Below, one piece after another: positions 43,510 to 51,970 of a DNA stretch of 64,000 nt. Position numbers and translations under genes: made by a program. The stretch is from the NCBI GenBank assembly GCA_017416685.1, contig JAFQBN010000001.1, positions 1-64,000 on the forward strand, written 5' to 3'. The DNA comes from Oscillospiraceae bacterium. Its GTDB lineage: Bacteria; Bacillota; Clostridia; Oscillospirales; Oscillospiraceae. Within the stretch, counting starts at the first letter, position 1, and each line of letters opens with the position of its first letter. A model generated the notes under the pieces. The model did not search any database. It was not told the origin of the DNA and worked only from the letters and a program-made list of their open reading frames with translations.

Positions 43510-43858
43510 CGAAATCCACCTGCCTTCCTTTGGGTTGGATGACCAGTCCGTGGGGAAGACACACGATGGGATAACCCTCCGTGCGGGACCAGCCCTGTTT
43601 GACGCACAGCTTGTCGGGACAGTCGGCCTGCTCCACCCGGATGCGGCCGCCGGACACCGCCACGGTGTTGCTGCCGCCGTCGGGGGCGGGGACGGTAAAG
43701 CGGGTGTCCTCGTCAAGGGGGACCGTGCAGAGCAGGACACCGTTTTGATACAGCTCGGCGGAGTTGGCCACCCCCTGCGGCAGGGGGAACAGGACGATGG
43801 CCGTCACGCAGGCGGCGGCCACAGCGGCAAAGAGCATGACCCAGTACTTCGTCTTCAT
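43493..43858 (-). CDS. NusG domain II-containing membrane-anchored protein
   Basis: 121 residues: one N-terminal membrane helix (~5-27), then a NusG-II-like beta domain with ELYQNGVLL, GGRIRVEQADCPDKLCVKQGW and a C-terminal PHGLVIQ strand. The two Cys in ADCPDKLC are typical of this exported family. It sits between apbE and the Gx gene, an arrangement seen in flavin-linked electron-transfer loci. Overlaps both neighbours. Confidence 0.88.
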   Translation of the reverse strand: MKTKYWVMLFAAVAAACVTAIVLFPLPQGVANSAELYQNGVLLCTVPLDEDTRFTVPAPDGGSNTVAVSGGRIRVEQADCPDKLCVKQGWSRTEGYPIVCLPHGLVIQPKGRQVDFDAAAH

Positions 43859-44877
43859 CGCAGAACCGTCACCTCCCGTTCGGTGTAGCCGTCCATGAGG
43901 GTAAAACTGTCCTCTAACCCGGCGGTAATGGTGATGCGCCCATCTTCGCAGACAAATACCGCCTCGAAATCCCGGTGTTCCCGCCAATGGTCGGCGGCCC
44001 TGTCCGTACCCATGACGAACAGAGCGGTGGACAGGGCATCACACAGTGCGCCGGAGGGAGCGACCACGGTCACCGAGGTCAGGCCCGTCCGGGCCGGATG
44101 ACCGGTGGCGGGGTCGATGATGTGCCAGTAAGTTTTCCCGTTTTCGGTAAAGGCGCGCTGATAGCCGCCGGAGGTGACCACGGCACAGTCCCGGACGGAC
44201 AGGCGGGCCAGCATACCCTCGCTGTCCGGGTCCTGAATGCCCACCACCCAGTCCGAACCGTCGGGTTTGGTGCCGACAGTCTGAATATTGCCCCCAAGGC
44301 GCAGAATGGCGGAGGAGACGCCCGCCTGTTTCAAATCGTCGGCCAGACGGTCGCCGGCCCAGCCTTTGGCCACACTGCCCAGATCCAGCATAGCGCCGGG
44401 GGAGAGGGTCAGGGTGTTTCCGGACAGGTCGACCTGTTCCGCCCCCACAAGGGGCAGGAGGGACTCCAGTTCCATCTGCGCGGGAACACGGTACTCATCG
44501 GCGGTAAAGCCCCACGCCCGGACCAGCGGGTAGACCGTGGGGTCCATTGCGCCGTCCGTGCGCCGGGACATGGAAAGGGCGAAATCCACAAGGGCGGCGG
44601 TGTCTTCGCTGACGGACACGGGTCTGCCGTCCGCATTGTTGACGGCAGAGATCTCGCTGTCCGCTTCGGTGACGGACAACTGCTTCTCCAACGCCAACAG
44701 GCTCTGTTGGGCGGCGTTCAGGGCGGTGGAAGCCCCGGCGCCGTAGGCGGTCAGGTGTATAAAGGTGTCCATGGCAGTAAACTGCACGTCGACACTGCGG
44801 GAGGCGGAGATGCCGCAGGAACACAGAAAAACGAGACCTGCCGCCAGTGCGGTCAGCCGACGCAGAAAACGGGACAT
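43855..44877 (-). CDS. apbE: FAD:protein FMN transferase (ApbE), lipoprotein
   Basis: 340 residues with a lipoprotein signal (LVFLCSC). ApbE motifs: MDTFIHLTAYG, MDPTVYPLVRAWGF, LDLGSVAKGWAGD, SAILRLGGNIQTVG, HIIDPATGHPA and the metal site APSGALCDALSTALFVMG. It attaches FMN to Thr/Ser of extracytoplasmic flavoproteins (RnfG/NqrC or FMN-binding reductases). ATG 44877 follows AAGGAGGTG. First gene of a three-gene overlapping operon; its flavin acceptor is not in the window. Confidence 0.95.
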   Translation of the reverse strand: MSRFLRRLTALAAGLVFLCSCGISASRSVDVQFTAMDTFIHLTAYGAGASTALNAAQQSLLALEKQLSVTEADSEISAVNNADGRPVSVSEDTAALVDFALSMSRRTDGAMDPTVYPLVRAWGFTADEYRVPAQMELESLLPLVGAEQVDLSGNTLTLSPGAMLDLGSVAKGWAGDRLADDLKQAGVSSAILRLGGNIQTVGTKPDGSDWVVGIQDPDSEGMLARLSVRDCAVVTSGGYQRAFTENGKTYWHIIDPATGHPARTGLTSVTVVAPSGALCDALSTALFVMGTDRAADHWREHRDFEAVFVCEDGRITITAGLEDSFTLMDGYTEREVTVLR

Positions 44878-44906
44878 GGGAACACCTCCTTGTAAATTCT
44901 GCCCCT

Positions 44907-44935
44907 ATCATACCACAGCAGAGAACGCTTGTCAT
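44907..44935 (-). promoter_or_regulatory. Promoter of the apbE operon
   Basis: Minus strand: ATGACA (44930-44935), 17-base spacer, TATGAT (44907-44912), 30 bases before the start codon. Confidence 0.6.
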
Positions 44936-44953
44936 GGCTCTGACGGGTTATCG

Positions 44954-44982
44954 TTGATTTTTTGTGTGATTTCGTGTATACT
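44954..44982 (+). promoter_or_regulatory. Promoter of the purine nucleoside phosphorylase gene
   Basis: TTGATT (44954-44959), 17-base spacer, TATACT (44977-44982), 37 bases before ATG 45019 and divergent from the apbE promoter. Confidence 0.6.
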
Positions 44983-45018
44983 GTATCATGCAGGAATGTG
45001 CGGAAAGGAGTGGGGCGC

Positions 45019-45843
45019 ATGAGCTTCACCTTTGAACAGTACCGCCGGAGTGCGGACTATATTTTGGACAGGCTGGGCGGCTTTGCCCCCAAGATCGCCA
45101 TGATCCTGGGTTCCGGTTTGGGTGAGCTGGGCGATACGGTGGAAAACCCCATCGTCATCCCCTACGGCGATATCCCTCATTTCCGGGCCTCTACCGCCCC
45201 CGGACATAAGGGCCAGTTTGTTTTCGGCACGCTGGAGGGCAAATCCGTTGCCGTTATGCAGGGCCGGATGCACCACTATGAGGGGTATTCCTATGAGGAA
45301 GTTTCCTACGCCGTGCGCGTTCTGCGCCTGCTGGGGTGCGAGACCCTCATCGTCACCAACGCCGCCGGATGTGTGCGCACCGACTGGCAGGCGGGTGAGC
45401 TGATGCTCATCACCGACCACATCAAAATGTTTTCCGAGTCCCCTCTGCGGGGGGAAAACATCCCTGAATTTGGCGTGCGGTTCCCCGACGCGTCCAAGCT
45501 CTACACCCCCGCTCTGCGGGAGGTTGCAAAAGAGGTGGCCCGGGAACAGGGCATCACCCTGCGCGAGGGCGTGTACTTCTACTGCTACGGCCCTCAGTAC
45601 GAGACTCCGGCGGAGATCCGCGCGGCCCGTATACTGGGCGGCGACGCCGTGGGTATGTCCACCGCGCCGGAGGTCATCGTGGCCGCCCACTGCGGCATGC
45701 AGGTGCTGGGCTTTACCCTGCTTTCCAACATGGCGGCGGGCATTCTGGACCAGCCCCTGAGCGAGCAGGAGGTGCTGGATGCGGGCCGTGCGGCCCGGGC
45801 GCAGTTCTCCGGACTGGTGCGGGGCTGTCTGGCCCGGATGTAA
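45019..45843 (+). CDS. punA: Purine nucleoside phosphorylase
   Basis: 274 residues, trimeric class. MILGSGLGELGD (phosphate loop), GHKGQFVFG, MQGRMHHYEGYS, TNAAGCV, the purine site GPQYETPAEIRAARILGGDAVGMST and SNMAAGI. It splits purine nucleosides with phosphate into base and ribose-1-phosphate. ATG 45019 has AAAGGAG upstream. A deaminase gene follows 12 bases later, suggesting a purine salvage unit. Confidence 0.95.
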   Translation: MSFTFEQYRRSADYILDRLGGFAPKIAMILGSGLGELGDTVENPIVIPYGDIPHFRASTAPGHKGQFVFGTLEGKSVAVMQGRMHHYEGYSYEEVSYAVRVLRLLGCETLIVTNAAGCVRTDWQAGELMLITDHIKMFSESPLRGENIPEFGVRFPDASKLYTPALREVAKEVAREQGITLREGVYFYCYGPQYETPAEIRAARILGGDAVGMSTAPEVIVAAHCGMQVLGFTLLSNMAAGILDQPLSEQEVLDAGRAARAQFSGLVRGCLARM

Positions 45844-45855
45844 GGAGAGAAAGCT

Positions 45856-47160
45856 ATGAACATTCTGTTTGAACGCGCCAGCCTCCTGACCATGGACGGT
45901 AGCCGCAAGGTGCTGGATAACGCCTTTGTGACTGTGGAGGGTGCGCACATCGCTTACGTGGGACAGACCCGGCCCGCAGGCGACTTTGACCGCGTGATCG
46001 ACTGTACCGGCAAGGTGCTGTTGCCCGGTTTTGTCAACGCCCACACCCACATTCCCATGGCTCTTTTGCGGGGCGTGGGCGGAGGGTTGGACCTGCATCA
46101 CTGGCTCAACGACTGTATTTTCCCCACGGAAGCCAAGCTGGACGACCGGGCGGTCGGGGCCGGCGCGGCCCTTGGCCTTGCGGAGATGATCGCCGCCGGC
46201 GTGACCTGCATTGCCGATATGTACATGCACACCGATGCCATTGCCAAGGAGATCGCCAAGGCAGGTATCAGTGCCAACCTGTCCTGCGGCGGGGTGTATT
46301 TCGGCGCGGCGGAGGACTTTTCCCCCGACAAGTGCGGCGACTGCCGCAATCAGCAGGTGCTGACCGAGAACTGGCACGGCTTTGACAACGGCCGCATTAG
46401 GGTGGATGCCTCTATCCACGGCGAATACACCTCCAACGCACCCCTGTGGCGGTGGATGGGGCAATACGCCGCCGACCACGGCCTGCGCATGCACGCCCAC
46501 GTGTCCGAGACTGCGGCAGAGCATCAGGCAAGCCTTGATCGAAACGGAAAGACTCCCTTGCAGGTGCTGGACGAGTGCGGCGCGTGGGTCAACGGCGGTA
46601 TCGCCGCCCACTGCGTGTACACCACGCAGGAGGATTGGGCGCTGATGGCAAAGCGGGACGTGTCCTGTGTCCACAATCCCTGGTCAAATTTGAAGCTGGG
46701 TTCCGGCATTGCCCCCACCCGCGCCATGAAACAGGCCGGCGTGCGTGTGGCGCTGGGCAGTGACGGCATGGCCTCCCACAACGCGGCAGACCCCTTCTCC
46801 GATATGAAGCTGGCGGCGGCTCTGCCCTGCGGTACTCTGTGCGATGCCACCGCCATGGGTGCGTGGGATGTGCTGGAGATGGCTACCGTCAACGGCGCGG
46901 CGGCCTTGGGCCGTACTGACACCGGTGTGATCGCCCCGGGTAAGGCGGCCGACCTTATTTTGGTGGAGCTGTCCCACCTGAACATGACACCCTGCCACGA
47001 CGTGGCGGAGAATCTGGTCTATTCTGCCCGGCCCGAGAACGTGACCATGAATATGGCTCGGGGACAGGTCATATATGAAAATGGGGTGTATCACACCTTG
47101 GATCTGGCGCGCATTCGTGCCGAGGTGACTGACTACGCCCTGCCCCTGTTGTTCGGCTGA
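45856..47160 (+). CDS. mtaD: Amidohydrolase, MTA/SAH/adenosine deaminase type
   Basis: 434 residues, metal-dependent amidohydrolase. HTHIPMALLRGVGG (metal His pair), MHAHVSETAAEH, AHCVYTTQEDW, HNPWSNLKLGSGIAP and LGSDGMASHN (metal Asp). The pattern is that of 5-methylthioadenosine / S-adenosylhomocysteine deaminases (TrzN/MtaD group). Paired with the phosphorylase, it would turn adenosine-type nucleosides into inosine-type ones for cleavage. Exact substrate uncertain. Confidence 0.9.
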   Translation: MNILFERASLLTMDGSRKVLDNAFVTVEGAHIAYVGQTRPAGDFDRVIDCTGKVLLPGFVNAHTHIPMALLRGVGGGLDLHHWLNDCIFPTEAKLDDRAVGAGAALGLAEMIAAGVTCIADMYMHTDAIAKEIAKAGISANLSCGGVYFGAAEDFSPDKCGDCRNQQVLTENWHGFDNGRIRVDASIHGEYTSNAPLWRWMGQYAADHGLRMHAHVSETAAEHQASLDRNGKTPLQVLDECGAWVNGGIAAHCVYTTQEDWALMAKRDVSCVHNPWSNLKLGSGIAPTRAMKQAGVRVALGSDGMASHNAADPFSDMKLAAALPCGTLCDATAMGAWDVLEMATVNGAAALGRTDTGVIAPGKAADLILVELSHLNMTPCHDVAENLVYSARPENVTMNMARGQVIYENGVYHTLDLARIRAEVTDYALPLLFG

Positions 47161-47188
47161 GGGGCAATTCTTTCGGGAGGCATTGAAT

Positions 47189-48850
47189 ATGTCTGAACGC
47201 AAAACCAAAAACACCATGTTTGGCGGTGTGGCCATTCTGGCCGCGGGCATCGCCATTGTCAAAGTCATCGGCGCCCTGTTCAAGATTCCCCTGTTCAACA
47301 TTCTGGGGGAGGAGGGGTCCACTGACTTCTACAACGCCTACAGTATCTACGCTGTGCTGCTGACCATTGCCACAGCGGGTCTGCCGGTGGCGCTGTCCAA
47401 AACCGTGTCCGAGGCCAACACCCTGGGCAACCAGAACCAGAAGCAGCGGGTGTTCCGGGTGGCGCTGAGCGCGTTTTTAACTGTGGGCATCGTCTTTTTC
47501 CTCATCATGTGGTTTGGGGCGGACTGGCTGGCTGCGGCTATGAACAATACCCACGCCGCTCCGGGTATCAAGGCACTGGCTCCGGCCGTGGTGTGTGTGG
47601 GCTGCCTGTCTGCCTTCCGCGGCTACGCCCAGGGTCACATGAACATGACCCCCACCTCCGTGTCTCAGATCATCGAGGCGTTGTGCAAATTGGTGCTGGG
47701 CCTTGCGCTGGCGGCGGTCATTATGAGTCCGCTGTTTCCCGTAGCTGTGGAGGAGGAACGCAACTCCCTTGCCGCGGCGGGCGCCATCGTGGGCGTGACG
47801 GCAGGTACCATCCTGGCCCTTGCCTATATGGTCACAAACTTCCTGCACACCCGCACCCGGACGGCGGCTGTCAGCCATGATGTACCCCTGCCCGCCGGAC
47901 GGATTTTGAAAAATCTGCTGCGTATCGCCATCCCCATCACACTTTCCACTTCGCTGGTGCCGCTGATCAACGTGCTGGACAACGCTCTGGTGCAGGGTCG
48001 TCTGCAGGATGCCCTTGGCATGACTGAGCAGGCCAGCCGCGCTCTCTACGGCAACTACACCGTGGCCATCAGCCTTTATAACCTGCCCAGCTCCTTTATG
48101 ACAGCCCTGACTGCGGCTATTATTCCTGCCGTTTCCGCCGCGCTGATCCGGGGCGACCGGAAGGGATCTGCCCAGATCACCGGCTCGGTGCTGCGCATCA
48201 CCGCCCTGCTGTCCATCCCCATGGGCGTAGGTCTGCTGGCCCTGTCCGGCCCCATCATGCGGCTGCTGTACCCCAACTACGACGTGACCCTGACCGGCCC
48301 CATGCTGGCGGTGCTGGGTCCGGCCTCCGTGTGCGTGTGTCTGGTTCTGGTGTGCAATGCGGTACTGCAGGCCAACGGCTACGTCAGCCTGCCCATCATC
48401 ACCACCCTGCTGGGCGGCGCGGCCAAGCTGACGGCAAACTACCTGCTGGTATCCATTCCCGAGGTGCACGTGTTTGGTGCGCCCATCGGCACCCTGCTGT
48501 GCTACGCGGTGGTGCTTGTGCTGGATCTCGTTGCCCTGAAGCACATCGTACCCGAAGTGGGCAGCTACCTGCGGGTCTTTGCCAAACCCGCTTTTGCCGG
48601 TGCGGTCATGGGCGGCGGCGCGTGGGCGGCCTACGGCCTTGTGGAGCGGCTGCTGATCGCTGCGGGCATGACCGGACAGGGGAGCGCACAGGTGCTTTCC
48701 CGCGCGGGCAATGCGGTGGCGGTCGTTTGCGCCATTGGTGTGGCGGTTATTTTGTATTTTGCACTGGTGCTGCTGACCCGGGCAATTTCCAAGGAAGACC
48801 TGCTTCTGATGCCAAAAGGGGAAAAAATTGCAAAAATTTTGCGTTTTTAA
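47189..48850 (+). CDS. MOP-superfamily flippase, YabM/SpoVB-like
   Basis: 553 residues with about 14 membrane helices. GGVAILAAGIAIVKVIGALFKIPL and AYSIYAVLLTIATAGLPVALSK mark the SpoVB/MurJ-like polysaccharide-transport group. Family members move lipid-linked wall precursors or spore peptidoglycan intermediates. Followed by mazG, HU and rqcP, it matches the B. subtilis yabM-yabN-yabO order. ATG 47189 has GGGAGG 8 bases upstream. Confidence 0.9.
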   Translation: MSERKTKNTMFGGVAILAAGIAIVKVIGALFKIPLFNILGEEGSTDFYNAYSIYAVLLTIATAGLPVALSKTVSEANTLGNQNQKQRVFRVALSAFLTVGIVFFLIMWFGADWLAAAMNNTHAAPGIKALAPAVVCVGCLSAFRGYAQGHMNMTPTSVSQIIEALCKLVLGLALAAVIMSPLFPVAVEEERNSLAAAGAIVGVTAGTILALAYMVTNFLHTRTRTAAVSHDVPLPAGRILKNLLRIAIPITLSTSLVPLINVLDNALVQGRLQDALGMTEQASRALYGNYTVAISLYNLPSSFMTALTAAIIPAVSAALIRGDRKGSAQITGSVLRITALLSIPMGVGLLALSGPIMRLLYPNYDVTLTGPMLAVLGPASVCVCLVLVCNAVLQANGYVSLPIITTLLGGAAKLTANYLLVSIPEVHVFGAPIGTLLCYAVVLVLDLVALKHIVPEVGSYLRVFAKPAFAGAVMGGGAWAAYGLVERLLIAAGMTGQGSAQVLSRAGNAVAVVCAIGVAVILYFALVLLTRAISKEDLLLMPKGEKIAKILRF

Positions 48851-48890
48851 TAAGATTTTTACAAAAAACCCTTGCAGAGGAGAGGAAACT

Positions 48891-49589
48891 GTGGTAAATT
48901 TTCTACATAAGGATTTTTATAATGTCCAAGATTTGATCGAAATCGTCGATTTGCTGCGGGGACCGGGCGGCTGCCCCTGGGATCAGGAGCAGACCCACGC
49001 GAGTATCCGCCGCAATCTGATCGAAGAGGCCTACGAGGCGGCCGACGCCATCGACACGGGCGACCTGGCCAACCTGAAGGAAGAACTGGGCGACGTGCTG
49101 CTGCAGGTCGTGTTTCACGCCAGCATCGAGCGGGAGCGCTCCGGCCTGACTTTGGACGAGGTGGCCGACGGCGTGTGCAAAAAGCTTGTCTTCCGCCACC
49201 CCCACGTGTTTGGCTGTGTGCAGGTGAAAGACACAGACCAGGTGCTGACCAACTGGGAGGCACTCAAGCAGGAGGAGAAGGGTCAGCAGACCCAGACCGA
49301 CGTACTGCGTGCCGTGGCCCGCGCCCTGCCGGCCCTGTGGCGTGCAGAAAAGGTACAGAAAAAGGCGGAGAAAGCCGGCTTCACCAGTCTGGACGAGGCG
49401 GCCCGCCGCGAAGTGCTGACCAGGCTGGCCGGGGACACCGCCGGTGCCGCTGACCGCGAGGCGGCAGTGGGCGAGGTGCTGTTTGCCGCAGTCGATCTGG
49501 CCCGCGCCATGGGCGTGGATCCGGAGCAGGCCCTGACCGGGGCGACGGATCGGTTCATCGACCGTTTCGCCCGATCCGAACGAGCTTAA
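48891..49589 (+). CDS. mazG: MazG nucleoside triphosphate pyrophosphohydrolase
   Basis: 232 residues. IVDLLRGPGGCPWDQEQTH and the metal-binding helix EEAYEAADAI...LKEELGDVLLQVVFH are classic MazG; a second MazG-like half follows. It hydrolyses NTPs to NMP and pyrophosphate. Unlike B. subtilis YabN it lacks the N-terminal methylase-like domain. GTG 48891 has GAGGAGAGG upstream. Confidence 0.93.
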   Translation: MVNFLHKDFYNVQDLIEIVDLLRGPGGCPWDQEQTHASIRRNLIEEAYEAADAIDTGDLANLKEELGDVLLQVVFHASIERERSGLTLDEVADGVCKKLVFRHPHVFGCVQVKDTDQVLTNWEALKQEEKGQQTQTDVLRAVARALPALWRAEKVQKKAEKAGFTSLDEAARREVLTRLAGDTAGAADREAAVGEVLFAAVDLARAMGVDPEQALTGATDRFIDRFARSERA

Positions 49590-49675
49590 CAGCGCGGCTG
49601 CTTTGATGCGCTGATAAGTTATATAAATCCATAATCGGCAGGCGCTGCCGAACAATACGAAGGAGGAGTATTCCC

Positions 49676-49951
49676 ATGAACAAAGCTGAACTCATCAATG
49701 CTGTGGCTGAGAAGGCCGCCCTGTCCAAGAAGGACACCGAGACCGCTGTCAACGCCGTTATCGACGTGATCGCCGCCGCCCTGGCTGAGGGTGACAAGGT
49801 GCAGCTGGTCGGCTTCGGCGCTTTCGAGGTCAAGGCCCGCGCTGAGCGCATCGGCCGCAACCCCAAGACCAAGGAGAGCATCAAGATCCCCGCTTCCAAG
49901 GTTCCCGTCTTCAAGCCCGGCAAGGCTCTGAAGGACATCGTTGCCAAGTAA
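49676..49951 (+). CDS. hup: HU-family DNA-binding protein
   Basis: 91 residues, full HU length. [34 protein letters not shown], the DNA arm [20 protein letters not shown] and the end FKPGKALKD. Nucleoid-structuring dimer. Strong GGAGGAG ribosome site. A terminator or attenuator follows directly. Confidence 0.97.
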   Translation: MNKAELINAVAEKAALSKKDTETAVNAVIDVIAAALAEGDKVQLVGFGAFEVKARAERIGRNPKTKESIKIPASKVPVFKPGKALKDIVAK

Positions 49952-49960
49952 TTGACAAAC

Positions 49961-50005
49961 AAAAACCAACGGCAGGGAGAAAATCCCTGCCGTTGGTTTT
50001 TGTTC
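49961..50005 (+). terminator. Terminator/attenuator between hup and rqcP
   Basis: AAAAACCAACGGCAGGGA pairs with TCCCTGCCGTTGGTTTTT around loop GAAA; the U-tract runs to 50001. The next gene starts 13 bases on, so read-through may set its level. Confidence 0.9.
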
Positions 50006-50017
50006 AGGAGGAGTTTT

Positions 50018-50260
50018 ATGCGACTGGATAAGTGGCTGAAGGTGTCCCGGCTCATCAAGCGGCGCACCGTAGCCAACGAAGCCTGCGACAATGCCCGGGT
50101 TTCCGTCAATGGCCGGACGGTGAAGGCCGGCTACGACGTGAAGGTGGGCGACGTGCTGGAACTGCGCTTTGGCGAGCGCACCGTCAAAGTGGAAGTGCTG
50201 ACCGTGGCCGACAACGTGGGCAAGGCGGATGCCGCCGCCATGTACCGGGAAGTGCTGTAA
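50018..50260 (+). CDS. rqcP: S4-domain RNA-binding protein RqcP (YabO)
   Basis: 80 residues: MRLDKWLKVSRLIKRRTVANEACDNARVSVNG is the S4 motif, followed by YDVKVGDVLELRFG. RqcP helps ribosome quality control by supporting Ala-tailing on stalled 50S subunits with RqcH. Position after MazG and HU matches yabO. ATG 50018 follows CAGGAGGAG. Confidence 0.93.
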   Translation: MRLDKWLKVSRLIKRRTVANEACDNARVSVNGRTVKAGYDVKVGDVLELRFGERTVKVEVLTVADNVGKADAAAMYREVL

Positions 50261-50264
50261 CCCC

Positions 50265-50293
50265 TTGCATTTGCCCCGGGGCTTTGTTATACT
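50265..50293 (+). promoter_or_regulatory. Promoter of the tatD gene
   Basis: TTGCAT (50265-50270), 17-base spacer, TATACT (50288-50293), right after the rqcP stop. Confidence 0.55.
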
Positions 50294-50299
50294 TGCTTT

Positions 50300-50318
50300 G
50301 GCCCGCCAACGGCGGGCC
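50300..50318 (+). other. Leader hairpin before tatD
   Basis: GGCCCGCC (50300-50307) and GGCGGGCC (50311-50318) form an 8-bp stem with loop AAC, followed by ATTTTGCG. It lies at the predicted transcript start, 26 bases before the start codon; a 5' stabilising stem or weak attenuator. Confidence 0.5.
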
Positions 50319-50343
50319 ATTTTGCGCAAAAGGATGAATGCAT

Positions 50344-51111
50344 ATGTATTTTGATACCCATGCCCATTACGGCTCCGAGCTGTATGACACCGACCGGGAG
50401 GAACTGATCGCCTCCATGCCCGCAAGAGGGGTGGAGCTGATCATCAACCCCGGCTGTACTCTGGAGTCCTCTCAGGGGGCGGTGGCCCTGGCAGAGCGTT
50501 ATGACCATGTCTACGCCGCCGTAGGTGTCCACCCCTCCGACTGCCACACCTGGTCGGATGAGGTGGAGCAGGGGATTTTGGCACTGACCGGCCACCCCAA
50601 AGTGCGCGCCATCGGCGAGATCGGCCTGGACTACTACTGGAAGGACAACGCCCCTGCCGAGCTGCAGAAGGAGGTCTTTATCAGACAGATGGAGATCGCC
50701 CGGAAGACCGGCCTGCCCGTCATCGTCCACAACCGGGACGCCCACAAGGATACCATGGACATCGTGCGCCGGTATAAGGACGTGCGGGGTGTGTGCCACT
50801 GCTATGCCGGCGGAATTGAGGATGCCAAGATCCTGGTCAAAATGGGCTGGATGCTGTCCTTCACCGGGGTCATCACCTTCAAAAACGCCCGCAGGGCGCT
50901 GGAGATCATCAAGTGGCTGCCTATGGAGCATATCATGATCGAGACGGACAGCCCCTACCTGACCCCGGAACCCTTCCGGGGCAAGCGCAACGACTCCGGC
51001 TATGTCCATCTGGTCAGCGAGAAAATTGCCGAACTCAAGGGCATCTCGCCGGAAGAGGCCGCCCGCATCACCACGGAAAACGCCCGCCGTTTCTTTAACA
51101 TCCCCGGCTGA
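50344..51111 (+). CDS. tatD: TatD-family metal-dependent hydrolase/DNase
   Basis: 255 residues. FDTHAHYGS (metal HxH), GVHPSDCHTW, IGEIGLDYYW, VIVHNRDAH, CHCYAGGIEDAK and ETDSPYLTPEPFRGKRN. TatD proteins are TIM-barrel nucleases linked to DNA repair and rRNA processing. ATG 50344 is preferred on family length; ATG 50338 is possible. The radical-SAM partner starts 12 bases after the stop. Confidence 0.93.
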   Translation: MYFDTHAHYGSELYDTDREELIASMPARGVELIINPGCTLESSQGAVALAERYDHVYAAVGVHPSDCHTWSDEVEQGILALTGHPKVRAIGEIGLDYYWKDNAPAELQKEVFIRQMEIARKTGLPVIVHNRDAHKDTMDIVRRYKDVRGVCHCYAGGIEDAKILVKMGWMLSFTGVITFKNARRALEIIKWLPMEHIMIETDSPYLTPEPFRGKRNDSGYVHLVSEKIAELKGISPEEAARITTENARRFFNIPG

Positions 51112-51123
51112 GGAGGGAAAATC

Positions 51124-51744
51124 ATGACCATCACCTATGAATATGAGGGCGCGCTGTACGTCAACCTGACCAACAAGTGCAACTGCAACTGTGAGTTCTG
51201 CCTGCGCCACGGCAAGGCCGAGGGGTCTATTTATACCGAGGACTCCCTGTGGCTCAAGCGGGAACCTACCCGGCAGGAGGCGCTGGACAGCTTTTTGGGC
51301 CGGGATGTGTGTTCCTATCGGGAGATCGTCTTCTGCGGCTACGGCGAACCCACCTACCGGCTGGATGACCTGCTGTGGCTGGTGGATGAGCTGAAGGCTC
51401 GCTTTGGGGATAAACTCCCCCCGGTGCGCATCAACACCAACGGCCACGCAAACCTCATCAACGGCCGCAACGTCTGTCCCGAGCTGAAAGGCCGGATCAA
51501 TGTACTGTCCATCTCCCTCAACGCCACCAATGCCGCCGACTATGTGGCCCTGTGCCACCCCGTTCAGGGCGAGGCGGCCTATCAGGCCATGCTGGACTTT
51601 GCCCGTGATGCCGCGCCCTTTGTGGACAAGGTAGTGCTGACCATCGTGGACAAGGACAAGACACCGGAAGAAATCGACCTGTGCTACCAAATTGCCGCCG
51701 AGCTGGGCGTGGAGCTGCGGGTGCGCAGCTTTATCGATTCGTGA
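51124..51744 (+). CDS. TatD-associated radical SAM protein
   Basis: 206 residues. CNCNCEFC gives the CxxxCxxC iron-sulfur motif of radical SAM enzymes near residue 19; GYGEPTYRLDDLLWLV (SAM region) and RINTNGHAN follow. It is the TatD-linked radical-SAM family found in Firmicutes, whose reaction is unknown. Next to tatD and a 54-residue gene, forming a recurrent trio. Confidence 0.9.
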   Translation: MTITYEYEGALYVNLTNKCNCNCEFCLRHGKAEGSIYTEDSLWLKREPTRQEALDSFLGRDVCSYREIVFCGYGEPTYRLDDLLWLVDELKARFGDKLPPVRINTNGHANLINGRNVCPELKGRINVLSISLNATNAADYVALCHPVQGEAAYQAMLDFARDAAPFVDKVVLTIVDKDKTPEEIDLCYQIAAELGVELRVRSFIDS

Positions 51745-51752
51745 GGGCGGCC

Positions 51753-51917
51753 ATGGAAGCGATTTACTATACCCTGCGTGCTGTCAATGGCGACTACGCC
51801 GAGCTGGTCACCGACGGGGGAGAGGTGCTGTCCATCACCATGTTCCTGCTGCCTGAGGGGGCGGACGTGGGCAGCCGCCTGAAGCTGGAAAACTTCATGT
51901 GGGAGCTGCTGGATTAA
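51753..51917 (+). CDS. Small protein, DUF3006-like pattern
   Basis: 54 residues: YTLRAVNGDYAELVTDGGEVLSITMFLLPEGADVGSRLKL, a small beta-barrel-like pattern seen in DUF3006 proteins. It starts 8 bases after the radical-SAM gene (GAGGG upstream); GTG 51741 is an alternative start overlapping that stop. Function unknown. Confidence 0.7.
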   Translation: MEAIYYTLRAVNGDYAELVTDGGEVLSITMFLLPEGADVGSRLKLENFMWELLD

Positions 51918-51926
51918 GACAAAACA

Positions 51927-51957
51927 AAAGCGGATGCGACACAGTCGCATCCGCTTT
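51927..51957. terminator. Bidirectional terminator, tatD unit / proS
   Basis: AAAGCGGATGCGAC and GTCGCATCCGCTTT form a 14-bp perfect stem with loop ACA. T-rich sequence follows on the plus strand, and the A-rich stretch before the stem (51920-51926) serves the minus strand. Confidence 0.88.
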
Positions 51958-51970
51958 CTGCTTGTTTGAT

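Noticed and set aside
49952..50017. N-terminal extension of RqcP from a TTG at 49952
   Set aside because: The extension would be encoded by the hup terminator hairpin. ATG 50018 has a strong ribosome site and matches the family start.
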